Assembly: GCF_900169275.1 (NCBI RefSeq)
Contig: NZ_FXZC01000003.1
Coordinates: 186,001-250,000, forward strand
Source: Brevibacterium casei CIP 102111
GTDB taxonomy: Bacteria > Actinomycetota > Actinomycetes > Actinomycetales > Brevibacteriaceae
Direction: 5' to 3'
Length of the DNA stretch: 64,000 nucleotides
Both the position numbers and the translations under genes were made by a program. Under the pieces are notes generated by a model that searched no databases, had not been told where the DNA came from, and saw only the letters and a list, made by a program, of their open reading frames with translations. This document shows, piece after piece, positions 18,128 through 25,633 of the stretch (position 1 is the stretch's first letter; the number at the start of each line of letters is the position of its first letter).

Positions 18128-19540
18128 ATGCCCACGACACACGCTCCCGATCGCCTGCGCAGCCCCGCCGCACTCCTTGCCGCACTCGGTCTCGCGCAAC
18201 TGCTCATCGGCCTCGACTACAACATCGTCTTCGTCGCCCTCCCCGAAATCGCCTCACTCGGCTTCTCCCCGCAGACTCTGCAATGGGTCGTCAGCGCCTA
18301 CGCCATCGCCTTCGGCGGCTTCCTTCTCCTCTGCGGCAGACTGACCGACACCCTCGGGCGTCGCCGGATGTTCCTCGCAGGCCTGGGACTCTTCATGTTC
18401 GGCTCGCTGCTCGGCACTTTCGCGGTCGCCGAATGGATGCTCATCCTCGGGCGCGGATTCCAGGGTCTCGGCGGTGCCGCACTGGCACCCGCGACTCTCG
18501 CGCTCCTCAGCGTCGGGTTCCCGGAAGGAGCTGAGCGCAACCGCGCCCTGGGCATCTGGGGAGCCGCAGGATCCGCGGGAATGGTCCTCGGATCCATCCT
18601 CGGCGGAGTCCTCACAGACGCCTGGGGGTGGCGCGCCGTCTTCGCCGTGAATATCCCGATCGTCGCCGCAATCGCAGTACTCGCCGTGATCGCGGTCCCG
18701 GCGGACAGACTTCGTCCATCCCTGCGCCGACTCGACGTTCCCGGTGCCGCGCTCACCACCGCCTCGGCGATTCTCATCGTCATGGGGCTGACCTTCGCCG
18801 CGGAGAAGGGATGGACGGCGGCACCGACTCTGCTCAGCCTCGGTGTGGGTCTGCTCAGCGCCCTCACCCTCGTCATCATCGAACGACGCACGAGACACCC
18901 GCTGCTCGACTTGGCCGGGTTCCGCAGCCGACACCTGGCCACGGGCGTCGCATCGACGTTCCTGTTCATGGCCGGCTTCGGCGCTTCGGCATATTTCCTC
19001 ACGCTCTACTTCCAGGAGACGCGGGGCCTCAGCCCCCTCGCCACCGGGCTCGCCTTCGTCATCCCCTGCCTCGGGGTGCTGGCGGGAACTATGCTCGGGG
19101 GTCGCCTGGCGACGAGGGCGGGGCTGCGCACGACGATGGCCACAGGACAGGTGATCGGTCTCCTCGGCGTCGGGGCGATCGCTGTCGTCGTCGGTGCCCA
19201 CACCGTCTGGATCGTCGTGTTCGCCCTCGTGCTCCTCTTCAGCCTCGGGCAGGGCATCGTCTTCACGACGATGTTCGCGACCGCGACCACCGGCGTCGAC
19301 GAGTCAGCGCAGGGCTACGTGGGCGGTCTCGCAACCGCCGGTCAGCAGATCGGCGGGGCGATCGGCCTCGCCGTGCTCATCACGTTGACCACGGCGATGT
19401 CGGGTCCGAGCCTGAGTATCGGAATGACCGGGATCGCCGCGATCATCGGTCTCGGTCTGCTCGTCGCACTCCTCGTCCCCGCGAAGCAGCCCACAGGGCA
19501 GTCAGGTCGGCGGCACGACCGCTCGCCCGCGAACTCGTAG
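18128..19540 (+). CDS. MFS drug exporter, DHA2 (14-helix) family
   Basis: The 470-residue membrane protein resembles EmrB/QacA-type proton antiporters. It has LDYNIVFVALPEIASLGFSPQTLQWVVSAYAIAFGG at helix 1-2, the MFS loop motif GRLTDTLGRRRMF, and the exporter motif C-like GILGG-type segment GSAGMVLGSILGGVLTDAWGWRAVFAVNIP. About 14 hydrophobic segments can be counted. The ATG at 18128 follows GGAGG by 6 nt. The divergent marR gene suggests efflux of a toxic small molecule. Confidence 0.93.
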   Translation: MPTTHAPDRLRSPAALLAALGLAQLLIGLDYNIVFVALPEIASLGFSPQTLQWVVSAYAIAFGGFLLLCGRLTDTLGRRRMFLAGLGLFMFGSLLGTFAVAEWMLILGRGFQGLGGAALAPATLALLSVGFPEGAERNRALGIWGAAGSAGMVLGSILGGVLTDAWGWRAVFAVNIPIVAAIAVLAVIAVPADRLRPSLRRLDVPGAALTTASAILIVMGLTFAAEKGWTAAPTLLSLGVGLLSALTLVIIERRTRHPLLDLAGFRSRHLATGVASTFLFMAGFGASAYFLTLYFQETRGLSPLATGLAFVIPCLGVLAGTMLGGRLATRAGLRTTMATGQVIGLLGVGAIAVVVGAHTVWIVVFALVLLFSLGQGIVFTTMFATATTGVDESAQGYVGGLATAGQQIGGAIGLAVLITLTTAMSGPSLSIGMTGIAAIIGLGLLVALLVPAKQPTGQSGRRHDRSPANS

Positions 19541-19569
19541 GCGCTTCCCCGCGGTCGAGCGACGCCTCT

Positions 19570-19623
19570 GCGAGGTGGATCCAGTGCGAATCCGGGCCCG
19601 ATTTCGAATCGGATGCTCCTCGC
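19570..19623. repeat. 53-bp hairpin repeat, copy 2
   Basis: This is homologous to 17542-17594 over its whole length, with a few substitutions and two single-base shifts. The hairpin potential and GGGCCCGATT core are kept. It lies between the convergent MFS and methyltransferase genes. Confidence 0.8.
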
Positions 19624-19650
19624 TGAGGCCCGCGGCCTTCCGCCGGCCGA

Positions 19651-20253
19651 TCAGACCCGTTCGGCGATGAGGACGAGGAAGCCGCTGTCGGGCTCGAAGG
19701 GGTGGATCTCCCACGTCGAGAGCTTGAGGCTGACGATCATTCCGCTCGCCTCGACATCGTCGATGAAGTCGTCGAAGTCATACCCGCGTCCGGCCCCGAA
19801 ACCGGCGACGAAGCGGCCGCCGTGCTTGAGGGTCGACCGGATGTTGGCAAGCGTCTGTCGCCGGGAGGCCGGATCGAGGAAGGCGAGCACGTTGCCGGCG
19901 CAGACGGTGACGTCGATGTCAGTGATGCCCGCCGCCGCGAAGTCGAAATCGGCGATGTCGCCGGTGTGCCATTCGCCGGAGGGGAAGTCCTCCTCGGCTA
20001 CGGAGATGAGGAATTCGTCGAGGTCGACCCCGTAGACCGTGTGACCGGCACCGATGAGCAGTCCGCCGACTCGGCCGGTGCCGCACCCGGCATCGAGGAT
20101 CCGTCCCCCGCGCGGTGCCATGGCGTCGACGAATCGCGCCTCTCCCCCGATGTCGTGCCCGGCGTCGACGAGCTTGCGCCAGCGCTGGGCGTAGTTCGCG
20201 GAATGGTCGGGGTTGTTCGCGCGGATCCGGTTCCACTGGTGGTCGAAGCTCAT
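19651..20253 (-). CDS. Class I SAM-dependent methyltransferase
   Basis: The 200-residue protein has the SAM-binding motif I ILDAGCGTGRVGGLL near residue 52, the acidic motif VYGVDLDE near residue 74, GDIADF, and the motif IV-like VTVCAGNVLAFLD. LKHGGRFVAGFGAGRGYDFDDFIDDVEASG follows. The short N-terminal segment FDHQWNRIRANNPDHSANYAQRWRKL is typical of a small actinobacterial group of unknown substrate. It is transcribed away from the LysR gene block in the same direction. Confidence 0.88.
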   Translation of the reverse strand: MSFDHQWNRIRANNPDHSANYAQRWRKLVDAGHDIGGEARFVDAMAPRGGRILDAGCGTGRVGGLLIGAGHTVYGVDLDEFLISVAEEDFPSGEWHTGDIADFDFAAAGITDIDVTVCAGNVLAFLDPASRRQTLANIRSTLKHGGRFVAGFGAGRGYDFDDFIDDVEASGMIVSLKLSTWEIHPFEPDSGFLVLIAERV

Positions 20254-20299
20254 GGCCTCAGTGTATTCCCCGGGCGCCTCCCAGCAGTGCCGGAACCGC

Positions 20300-21175
20300 T
20301 CATGCGAGGACTTCGGCGACCACCTCGGCGACGGAGGCGACGGGGGCGGGAGGTTCGGGCGAGGTGAGGACGATGATGTTCCGTCCTCCGGCGCCGTCCA
20401 CGGGATGGAGGTCGATGTCGTGCCCGCCGAGGGCCATCATGATCGGCGTCGCCAGGGTGAGTCCGAGCCCGGTGCCGGCGAGGGCGAGCGCGACTGCGGT
20501 GTCGGTGACGATGTGCGTCTCCTTCGCGTTGATCCCCATCGCCGAGGTGGCCAACCGCATCGCCCGCCCGAAGAGGTCCGTGGCCGGAGGCAGGATCCAA
20601 TCCGCCTCGGCGAGGTCATCGGGGCCGGGCAGCGGCACACCTCGCGGGGTGACGACCCCGAAGGGTTCGGTCGCCACCGTCGTCCACCTCAGTCCGCGCA
20701 TCGGCGGCAGCGGCACGGCCGGGTAGTCGATGCCGATGCCGAGGTCGATCGCGCCTTCGATGACGGCCGCCGACATCGTCTCGACGTTGACCTCGCGGGC
20801 GCGGACTTCGATGTTCGGATGCCGGCGAGCGAGGATGGCGACGATCGCCGGCAGCGCGACGACCGACGTCGACCCGAAGACGCCGAGGGTGACGATCGCC
20901 TCCGAGCCGAAGTCACGGCCGAGCATCGCCGTCTCCGCCTGCTGGTGGGCGGCGAGGATGTGGCGGGCGCGCGGCAGCAGGGTGCGACCGGCCTCGGTGA
21001 GGGTGAGACCCCGACCGCGACGGAGGACGAGGTCGGCACCGACGGTGCGCCGCAGTGCGCTCATGTGCTGGGAGACCGCGCCGACACTGTAGCCGAGCTG
21101 GTCGGCGGCTCGCGTCATCGACCCGAGCTCAGCGACGGTGACGAAGGTCTGCAGCTGCCCGAGCGTCCATGCCAT
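20300..21175 (-). CDS. LysR family transcriptional regulator
   Basis: The 291-residue protein has an N-terminal helix-turn-helix (LQTFVTVAELGSMTRAADQLGYSVGAVSQHMSALRRTVG) and a type-2 periplasmic-binding-like effector domain from about residue 90. It is divergent from the FAD oxidase/aldehyde dehydrogenase operon, with nested dyads in the gap, so it probably activates that operon in response to a pathway intermediate. Confidence 0.93.
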   Translation of the reverse strand: MAWTLGQLQTFVTVAELGSMTRAADQLGYSVGAVSQHMSALRRTVGADLVLRRGRGLTLTEAGRTLLPRARHILAAHQQAETAMLGRDFGSEAIVTLGVFGSTSVVALPAIVAILARRHPNIEVRAREVNVETMSAAVIEGAIDLGIGIDYPAVPLPPMRGLRWTTVATEPFGVVTPRGVPLPGPDDLAEADWILPPATDLFGRAMRLATSAMGINAKETHIVTDTAVALALAGTGLGLTLATPIMMALGGHDIDLHPVDGAGGRNIIVLTSPEPPAPVASVAEVVAEVLA

Positions 21176-21193
21176 GGGCTCACCCTATGTGTT

Positions 21194-21240
21194 TTAAGGA
21201 ATCGTGAAAAGCGTGTTCACGAACTCTGCCTTGTCCTTAA
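21194..21240. promoter_or_regulatory. Nested dyads: LysR operator candidate
   Basis: TCGTGAA (21202-21208) and TTCACGA (21216-21222) form a perfect dyad with a 7-nt spacer. They are flanked by TTAAGGA (21194-21200) and its complement TCCTTAA (21234-21240). Both lie in the lysR-oxidase gap and fit the interrupted-dyad sites used by LysR tetramers. Confidence 0.6.
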
Positions 21241-21308
21241 CTGTGAGGGACAGCACAATGGTGTGCAAGCCGACGAAGGCGTCGGCCGTACACAGAGCGA
21301 GGTGGAAC

Positions 21309-22460
21309 GTGCAGGCTGATGTTGTCGTCATCGGCGGCGGGGTGATGGGCGCCTCGATCGCTGCGAACCTGGCCGAACGCGGCGCCGGGACCATCGTCCT
21401 CGTCGAACGCGACGTCCCGGGATGCGGGTCGACGTCGAAAGCGGCAGGCGGAGTACGCTGCCAGTTCTCCGACGAGGTCAACATCGCCCTGTCCGTGCGC
21501 AGCCTGGAGATCCTCCGCACCTTCGAGGCGGACTACGGCGTCGACATCGACCTCGTGTCCAACGGCTACCTCTTCCTCCTCGACTCTCCTGAGTCGGTCG
21601 CGGCGTTCGAGGCCAACGTCGCCCTCCAGCAGCGCATGGGCCTCGACTCCCGGATGCTCACCGTCGCCGAGGTCGCCGAGCTCGCTCCCTTCGTCGACAC
21701 CACGGGTCTCCTCGCTGGGGCATTCAACCGCGGCGATGGGCACTGCACGCCGGAGGCCGTCGTCGCCGGCTACATCTCGGCCGCCCGGGCGCGCGGAGTC
21801 ACGGTGCGCAAGTCGTGCGAGGTCACGGGATTCGCCACGAGGGGTGCCGCGGGGAAGCGGACGATCACCGCGGTGGAGACCTCGCTGGGTCCCATCACCT
21901 GTTCGCAGGTCGTGTGCGCGGCCGGGGCATGGTCGGGCCTCATCGGGGAGATGGCCGGCGTCGACCTTCCCGTGACCCCGCTGCGCCGCGAGATCATGGT
22001 GTCCGAACCGGTCGACTTCGACACATCGACGATGCCGTTCACCATCGACTTCGCCACGAGCTACTACGTCCACCCCGAAGGTCCCGGCCTCCTCTTCGGC
22101 TGCCCCGACGTGGAGGACCGGTGGGGCTTCGACGAACGCCGCGACCCCGAGTGGCTGTTCCGACTCTCCGAACTCATCGAGCAGCGGACCCCGGACCTCG
22201 CCGACGTCGAAGTCAAACGCGGGTGGGCGGGTCTCTACGAGATGACCCCCGACCACAACGCACTCATCGGCCAGGCGCCCGAGCTCGACGGATTCACCTA
22301 CGCGTGCGGGTTCTCCGGACACGGGTTCCTCATGGGTCCCGCGGTCGGTGAGGTCGTCGCCGACATGATGACCGGACGCACCCCGTTCGTCGACGTCTCA
22401 CCCCTGAGCAAGGACCGTTTCGCCGCCACCGGCCTGCGCAAGGAGCTCAACATCGTATGA
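21309..22460 (+). CDS. FAD-dependent amine/amino-acid oxidase (DAO family; possible L-pipecolate oxidase)
   Basis: The 383-residue protein has an N-terminal FAD fold (VVVIGGGVMGASIAANLAERG) and CGSTSKAAGGVRCQFSDEVN, typical of the sarcosine-oxidase beta/glycine-oxidase group. The C-terminal GWAGLYEMTPDHNALIG and FSGHGFLMGPAVGEVVADM are also typical. Start: the in-frame frame opens at 21204, but a GTG at 21309 follows GAGGTGG and gives the standard N terminus. The next gene encodes a piperidine-6-carboxylate dehydrogenase-type enzyme, so oxidation of L-pipecolate to piperideine-6-carboxylate is a reasonable inference; sarcosine- or proline-like substrates are alternatives. Confidence 0.8.
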   Translation: MQADVVVIGGGVMGASIAANLAERGAGTIVLVERDVPGCGSTSKAAGGVRCQFSDEVNIALSVRSLEILRTFEADYGVDIDLVSNGYLFLLDSPESVAAFEANVALQQRMGLDSRMLTVAEVAELAPFVDTTGLLAGAFNRGDGHCTPEAVVAGYISAARARGVTVRKSCEVTGFATRGAAGKRTITAVETSLGPITCSQVVCAAGAWSGLIGEMAGVDLPVTPLRREIMVSEPVDFDTSTMPFTIDFATSYYVHPEGPGLLFGCPDVEDRWGFDERRDPEWLFRLSELIEQRTPDLADVEVKRGWAGLYEMTPDHNALIGQAPELDGFTYACGFSGHGFLMGPAVGEVVADMMTGRTPFVDVSPLSKDRFAATGLRKELNIV

Positions 22461-22582
22461 CTGCTGACCATGCCCCTCCCTCCTGGTCGGCCCGCACCGA
22501 CCCGATCGATGCCCGCACCGTACCTGACACCACTGACACAGCCCACCGGAGCAGATCTCCGCTGACGAAAGGACCACGATGA
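22457..22582 (+). CDS. Possible 41-codon linking reading frame
   Basis: An ATG at 22457 overlaps the oxidase stop (ATGA), and the frame ends in a TGA that overlaps the ATG of the aldehyde dehydrogenase (ATGA at 22579-22582). The translated product is hydrophilic and Pro/Asp/Thr-rich (MTADHAPPSWSARTDP...). It may only couple translation across the 118-nt gap, or be a chance frame. I know no homologue. Confidence 0.25.
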   Translation: MTADHAPPSWSARTDPIDARTVPDTTDTAHRSRSPLTKGPR

Positions 22583-24138
22583 CCACCGCACCCACGGCCA
22601 CGACCGCCCTGCCCTCCGATGACACGATCACCGGTCTCCTCGATGAGGGCTTAAGGGCCTGCGGTGTCGACGCCGCGGTCCTGTCACCAGATGCCGGCAC
22701 CGGGACGACGCTCACGGCCCGCTCCCCCATCACCGGGCAGGTCCTCGGGACACTCGTCGCGGATACCCCGGAGACCGCCTCGGCGAAGATCGGACAGGCT
22801 CTCACGGCCTTCGAGACCTGGCGCGACGTCCCGGCACCGGTGCGCGGTCAGCTGGTGGCCCGGTGGGGTGAGCTGCTTGCCGAGCACAAGGAGGAGCTTG
22901 CCAAGATCGTCACCGTCGAGGCCGGCAAGACCCCATCCGAGGCCGCCGGCGAAGTGCAGGAGATGATCGACATCTGCGAGTTCGCCCTCGGTCAGTCCCG
23001 CCAGCTGTGGGGCAAGACGATGCCGAGCGAGCGCCCCGGCCACAGGCTCATGGAGACGTGGCATCCTCTCGGCGTCGTCGGGGTCATCTCCGCCTTCAAC
23101 TTCCCCGTCGCCGTGTATTCGTGGAACACCGCACTCGCGCTCGTGGCCGGGGATGCCGTCGTGTGGAAGCCCTCGGAGAACGCCGTCCTCGCCGCCCTCG
23201 GTGCCCAATCCCTGCTCGCCCGAGCCGCCGCCGAGGTGGGGGCACCGGAAGGGCTCGTGCCCGTGCTCATCGGGGGCCGGGACATCGGTGATGCGATGGT
23301 CCGCGACGACCGCGTCGCCCTCGTCTCGGCGACGGGGTCGGTGCGGATGGGACGCGAGGTCGGGCCAGTCGTCGCCGAGCGCTTCGGGCGGGTGCTGCTC
23401 GAACTCGGCGGCAACAATGCCGCGATCGTCGCCCCGAGCGCCGACATCGACCTCGCCCTCCGTGGTGTCGTCTTCGCCGCCGCCGGGACGGCTGGTCAGC
23501 GGTGCACGACTCTGCGAAGGCTCATCGTCCATGAATCGATCGCCGAGGCCTTTGTCGAGAAGATCGTCGCCGCCTACCGAACGTTGAGCATCGGCTCCCC
23601 CACCGAGGACGGTGTCCTCGTCGGCCCGCTCATCAACGAAGCAGCGTACGAGGCGATGCAGAAGGCGCTGCGCCAGGCGGAGGACGAAGGCGGGGAGATC
23701 CTCGTCGGCGGCGGCCGGGTGCTCGCCGACGAGCGACCCGACGCCCACTACGTCGAACCCGCCGTCGTGCAGATGCCCGCACAGACCCCGGTGATGGAGT
23801 CAGAGACGTTCGCCCCGATCCTCTACGTCGTCACGTACACCGACCTCGACGAGGCGATCACGCTCCACAACGGTGTGCCGCAGGGTCTGTCCTCGGCGAT
23901 CTTCACCTCAGACCTCGCCGAGGCGGAGACCTTCCTCTCCCGGTCCGACTGCGGTATCGCCAACGTCAACATCGGCACCTCGGGTGCTGAGATCGGCGGC
24001 GCCTTCGGCGGGGAGAAGGAGACCGGCGGAGGACGGGAGTCCGGGTCGGATTCGTGGAAGGCCTACATGCGCCAGGCCACGAACACGATCAACTACTCCG
24101 GTGAGCTGCCTCTGGCGCAGGGCGTCGAGTTCCTCTGA
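22579..24138 (+). CDS. Aldehyde dehydrogenase, antiquitin type (L-piperidine-6-carboxylate / alpha-aminoadipate semialdehyde dehydrogenase)
   Basis: The 519-residue NAD-dependent dehydrogenase resembles ALDH7A1/AmaB. It has GVVGVISAFNFPVAVYSWNTALALVAGD, the catalytic Glu in LLELGGNNAAIVAPSAD, the catalytic Cys in AGTAGQRCTTLRRL, and C-terminal GTSGAEIGGAFGGEKETGGGRESGSDSWKAYMRQ. The GGNNAAI/GQRCTT pair is characteristic of the antiquitin branch. It would oxidise the semialdehyde of lysine/pipecolate breakdown to 2-aminoadipate. It follows the FAD oxidase and is probably co-transcribed under the LysR regulator. Confidence 0.88.
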   Translation: MTTAPTATTALPSDDTITGLLDEGLRACGVDAAVLSPDAGTGTTLTARSPITGQVLGTLVADTPETASAKIGQALTAFETWRDVPAPVRGQLVARWGELLAEHKEELAKIVTVEAGKTPSEAAGEVQEMIDICEFALGQSRQLWGKTMPSERPGHRLMETWHPLGVVGVISAFNFPVAVYSWNTALALVAGDAVVWKPSENAVLAALGAQSLLARAAAEVGAPEGLVPVLIGGRDIGDAMVRDDRVALVSATGSVRMGREVGPVVAERFGRVLLELGGNNAAIVAPSADIDLALRGVVFAAAGTAGQRCTTLRRLIVHESIAEAFVEKIVAAYRTLSIGSPTEDGVLVGPLINEAAYEAMQKALRQAEDEGGEILVGGGRVLADERPDAHYVEPAVVQMPAQTPVMESETFAPILYVVTYTDLDEAITLHNGVPQGLSSAIFTSDLAEAETFLSRSDCGIANVNIGTSGAEIGGAFGGEKETGGGRESGSDSWKAYMRQATNTINYSGELPLAQGVEFL

Positions 24139-24179
24139 GGAGCGCGGGCGGTTGACTGCGTCTGCAGTAGACTGTGACC

Positions 24180-24401
24180 ATGCCAGCCGAGAATCCCATC
24201 CTCCCAGCGACCTACGACATCGTCTGGTCCGGAATCGTCGTCGCCGGACTCATCCTGACCATCTGGGCGATGGTAAGCATCCTGCGCCCGGGGTTCGACC
24301 CTCGCGCCCGTCTGGTCTGGGCGATCATCGTTCTGCTGCTGCCCGTCGTCGGGGCAGCCCTCTGGTTCTACTACCGCACGCTTCCCCGCTGCGCCGCGTG
24401 A
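24180..24401 (+). CDS. Small membrane protein with PLDc_N-like domain
   Basis: The 73-residue protein has two hydrophobic helices (YDIVWSGIVVAGLILTIWAMVSIL and LVWAIIVLLLPVVGAALWFYYR). The WAIIVLLLPVVGAALWF segment is the hallmark of the PLDc_N domain found at the N terminus of cardiolipin synthases and as free-standing actinobacterial proteins. A catalytic phospholipase D domain is absent. Start at the ATG; an upstream GTG at 24174 is also in frame. Confidence 0.75.
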   Translation: MPAENPILPATYDIVWSGIVVAGLILTIWAMVSILRPGFDPRARLVWAIIVLLLPVVGAALWFYYRTLPRCAA

Positions 24402-24467
24402 TTGATCTCGGGTAGGCGCAGGCGCTCGGGACTGGTTCTCCTGGACTCAGTCGGCCCGCCCACCATG

Positions 24468-24692
24468 TCAGCGGTTCGGCGGATGCGGGCTCTCCCCAAT
24501 GTCACCTCGGCGGGAGTGGAAGCGCTTCCAATGGTCATAGAGAGTTGCGGCCAGGCCGCCCAGGGAAATGAGCGGGAAGACGATGAGCCAGAGCGGCCAC
24601 CACTGCTCTCCGTTGCGCAGCGCTTCCTCTCCGTTGAGCAGCGAGAGCGCCAACGACGTTCCGAGGGAGAAGGCGACGATGAGATTCCTCAT
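24468..24692 (-). CDS. Small hypothetical membrane protein
   Basis: The 74-residue product has two hydrophobic stretches (NLIVAFSLGTSLALSLL and WWPLWLIVFPLISLGGLAATLY), then a basic, polar tail. It starts at the ATG at 24692; a GTG at 24716 would add eight residues. The gene is divergent from map. I do not recognise a family. Confidence 0.5.
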   Translation of the reverse strand: MRNLIVAFSLGTSLALSLLNGEEALRNGEQWWPLWLIVFPLISLGGLAATLYDHWKRFHSRRGDIGESPHPPNR

Positions 24693-24830
24693 GGTCGCGA
24701 ACTTATCGGTGTCCACGTCTCGACTCAACCACCTTCGTTGACGCGATGATGCCACCGGCAACCCGCCGCGCCCGCATCTGCCTCGGAGAACTAGAATTGC
24801 CGGTGAGCACAGACGACAAGGAGCACACCC

Positions 24831-25598
24831 GTGATTGAGCTGAAGACACCCGCCGAGATCGACAAGATGGCGGTGACCGGTCGCTTCGTGGCGAAGACGC
24901 TGACCGAACTGTCTGAGACAGCCGAACCGGGCATGAATCTCATGCACCTGGAGAAGCGGGCGCGCAGACTCATCGAGGAGGCCGGCGCGAAGTCGTGCTA
25001 TTGGGACTATGCCCCGTCCTTCGGCTCGGGCCCGTTCCGCAACGTCATCTGCCTCTCCGTCAACGACGGCGTCCTCCACGGCAAGCCGCACGACTACGTC
25101 ATGCAGAACGGTGACCTCCTCACCCTCGACTTCGCCGTCTCCATCGACGGCTGGGTCGCCGACGCCGCCCGCTCGGTCGTCGTCGGCGAGGGCAGTGACG
25201 AGGACCAGCGCCTCATCGACTCGACTTGGGCCGGGCTGGAAGCCGGCATCGGCGCCGCCCAGCCGGGGGGCCGCCTCGGCGACATCTCGCAGGCGATCGG
25301 GGACGTCGCCGACGAACAGCGGATCCCGGTCAACCTCGACTTCGGCGGGCACGGGCTCGGGCACACGATGCACGAGGACCCCCACGTCGCCAACCGCGGC
25401 AAGGGCGGTCGCGGCATGGTGCTCAAGCCGGGCCTGACGCTGGCGATCGAACCGTGGTGGTCGTTCACCTCGAAGAAGCTCAAGGTCGACGAGGACGGCT
25501 GGACGCTGCGACTGGCCGACGGCTCGAACGGCGCGCATTCGGAGAACACCATCGCCATCACCGAGGACGGCCCGAGAGTGCTCACGACGCTCGACTGA
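24831..25598 (+). CDS. map: Type I methionine aminopeptidase
   Basis: The 255-residue enzyme removes the initiator Met from nascent proteins. The pita-bread fold metal ligands are visible: the two Asp in LTLDFAVSIDGWVADAARSVV, His in GHGLGHTMHEDPHV, and the two Glu in LAIEPWW and SENTIAI. The GTG start has AAGGAG 7 nt upstream. Many actinobacteria have two map genes; this one sits alone before radA rather than in the ribosomal-protein cluster, so it is probably the accessory copy. Confidence 0.95.
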   Translation: MIELKTPAEIDKMAVTGRFVAKTLTELSETAEPGMNLMHLEKRARRLIEEAGAKSCYWDYAPSFGSGPFRNVICLSVNDGVLHGKPHDYVMQNGDLLTLDFAVSIDGWVADAARSVVVGEGSDEDQRLIDSTWAGLEAGIGAAQPGGRLGDISQAIGDVADEQRIPVNLDFGGHGLGHTMHEDPHVANRGKGGRGMVLKPGLTLAIEPWWSFTSKKLKVDEDGWTLRLADGSNGAHSENTIAITEDGPRVLTTLD

Positions 25599-25633
25599 GC
25601 GTCCGTGTCTGTGCCGCATGCCAGACTGATCCC

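Noticed and set aside
17542..19623. Insertion sequence or transposon ends
   Set aside because: The two 53-bp copies are direct, not inverted, there is no transposase between them, and no target duplication was visible.
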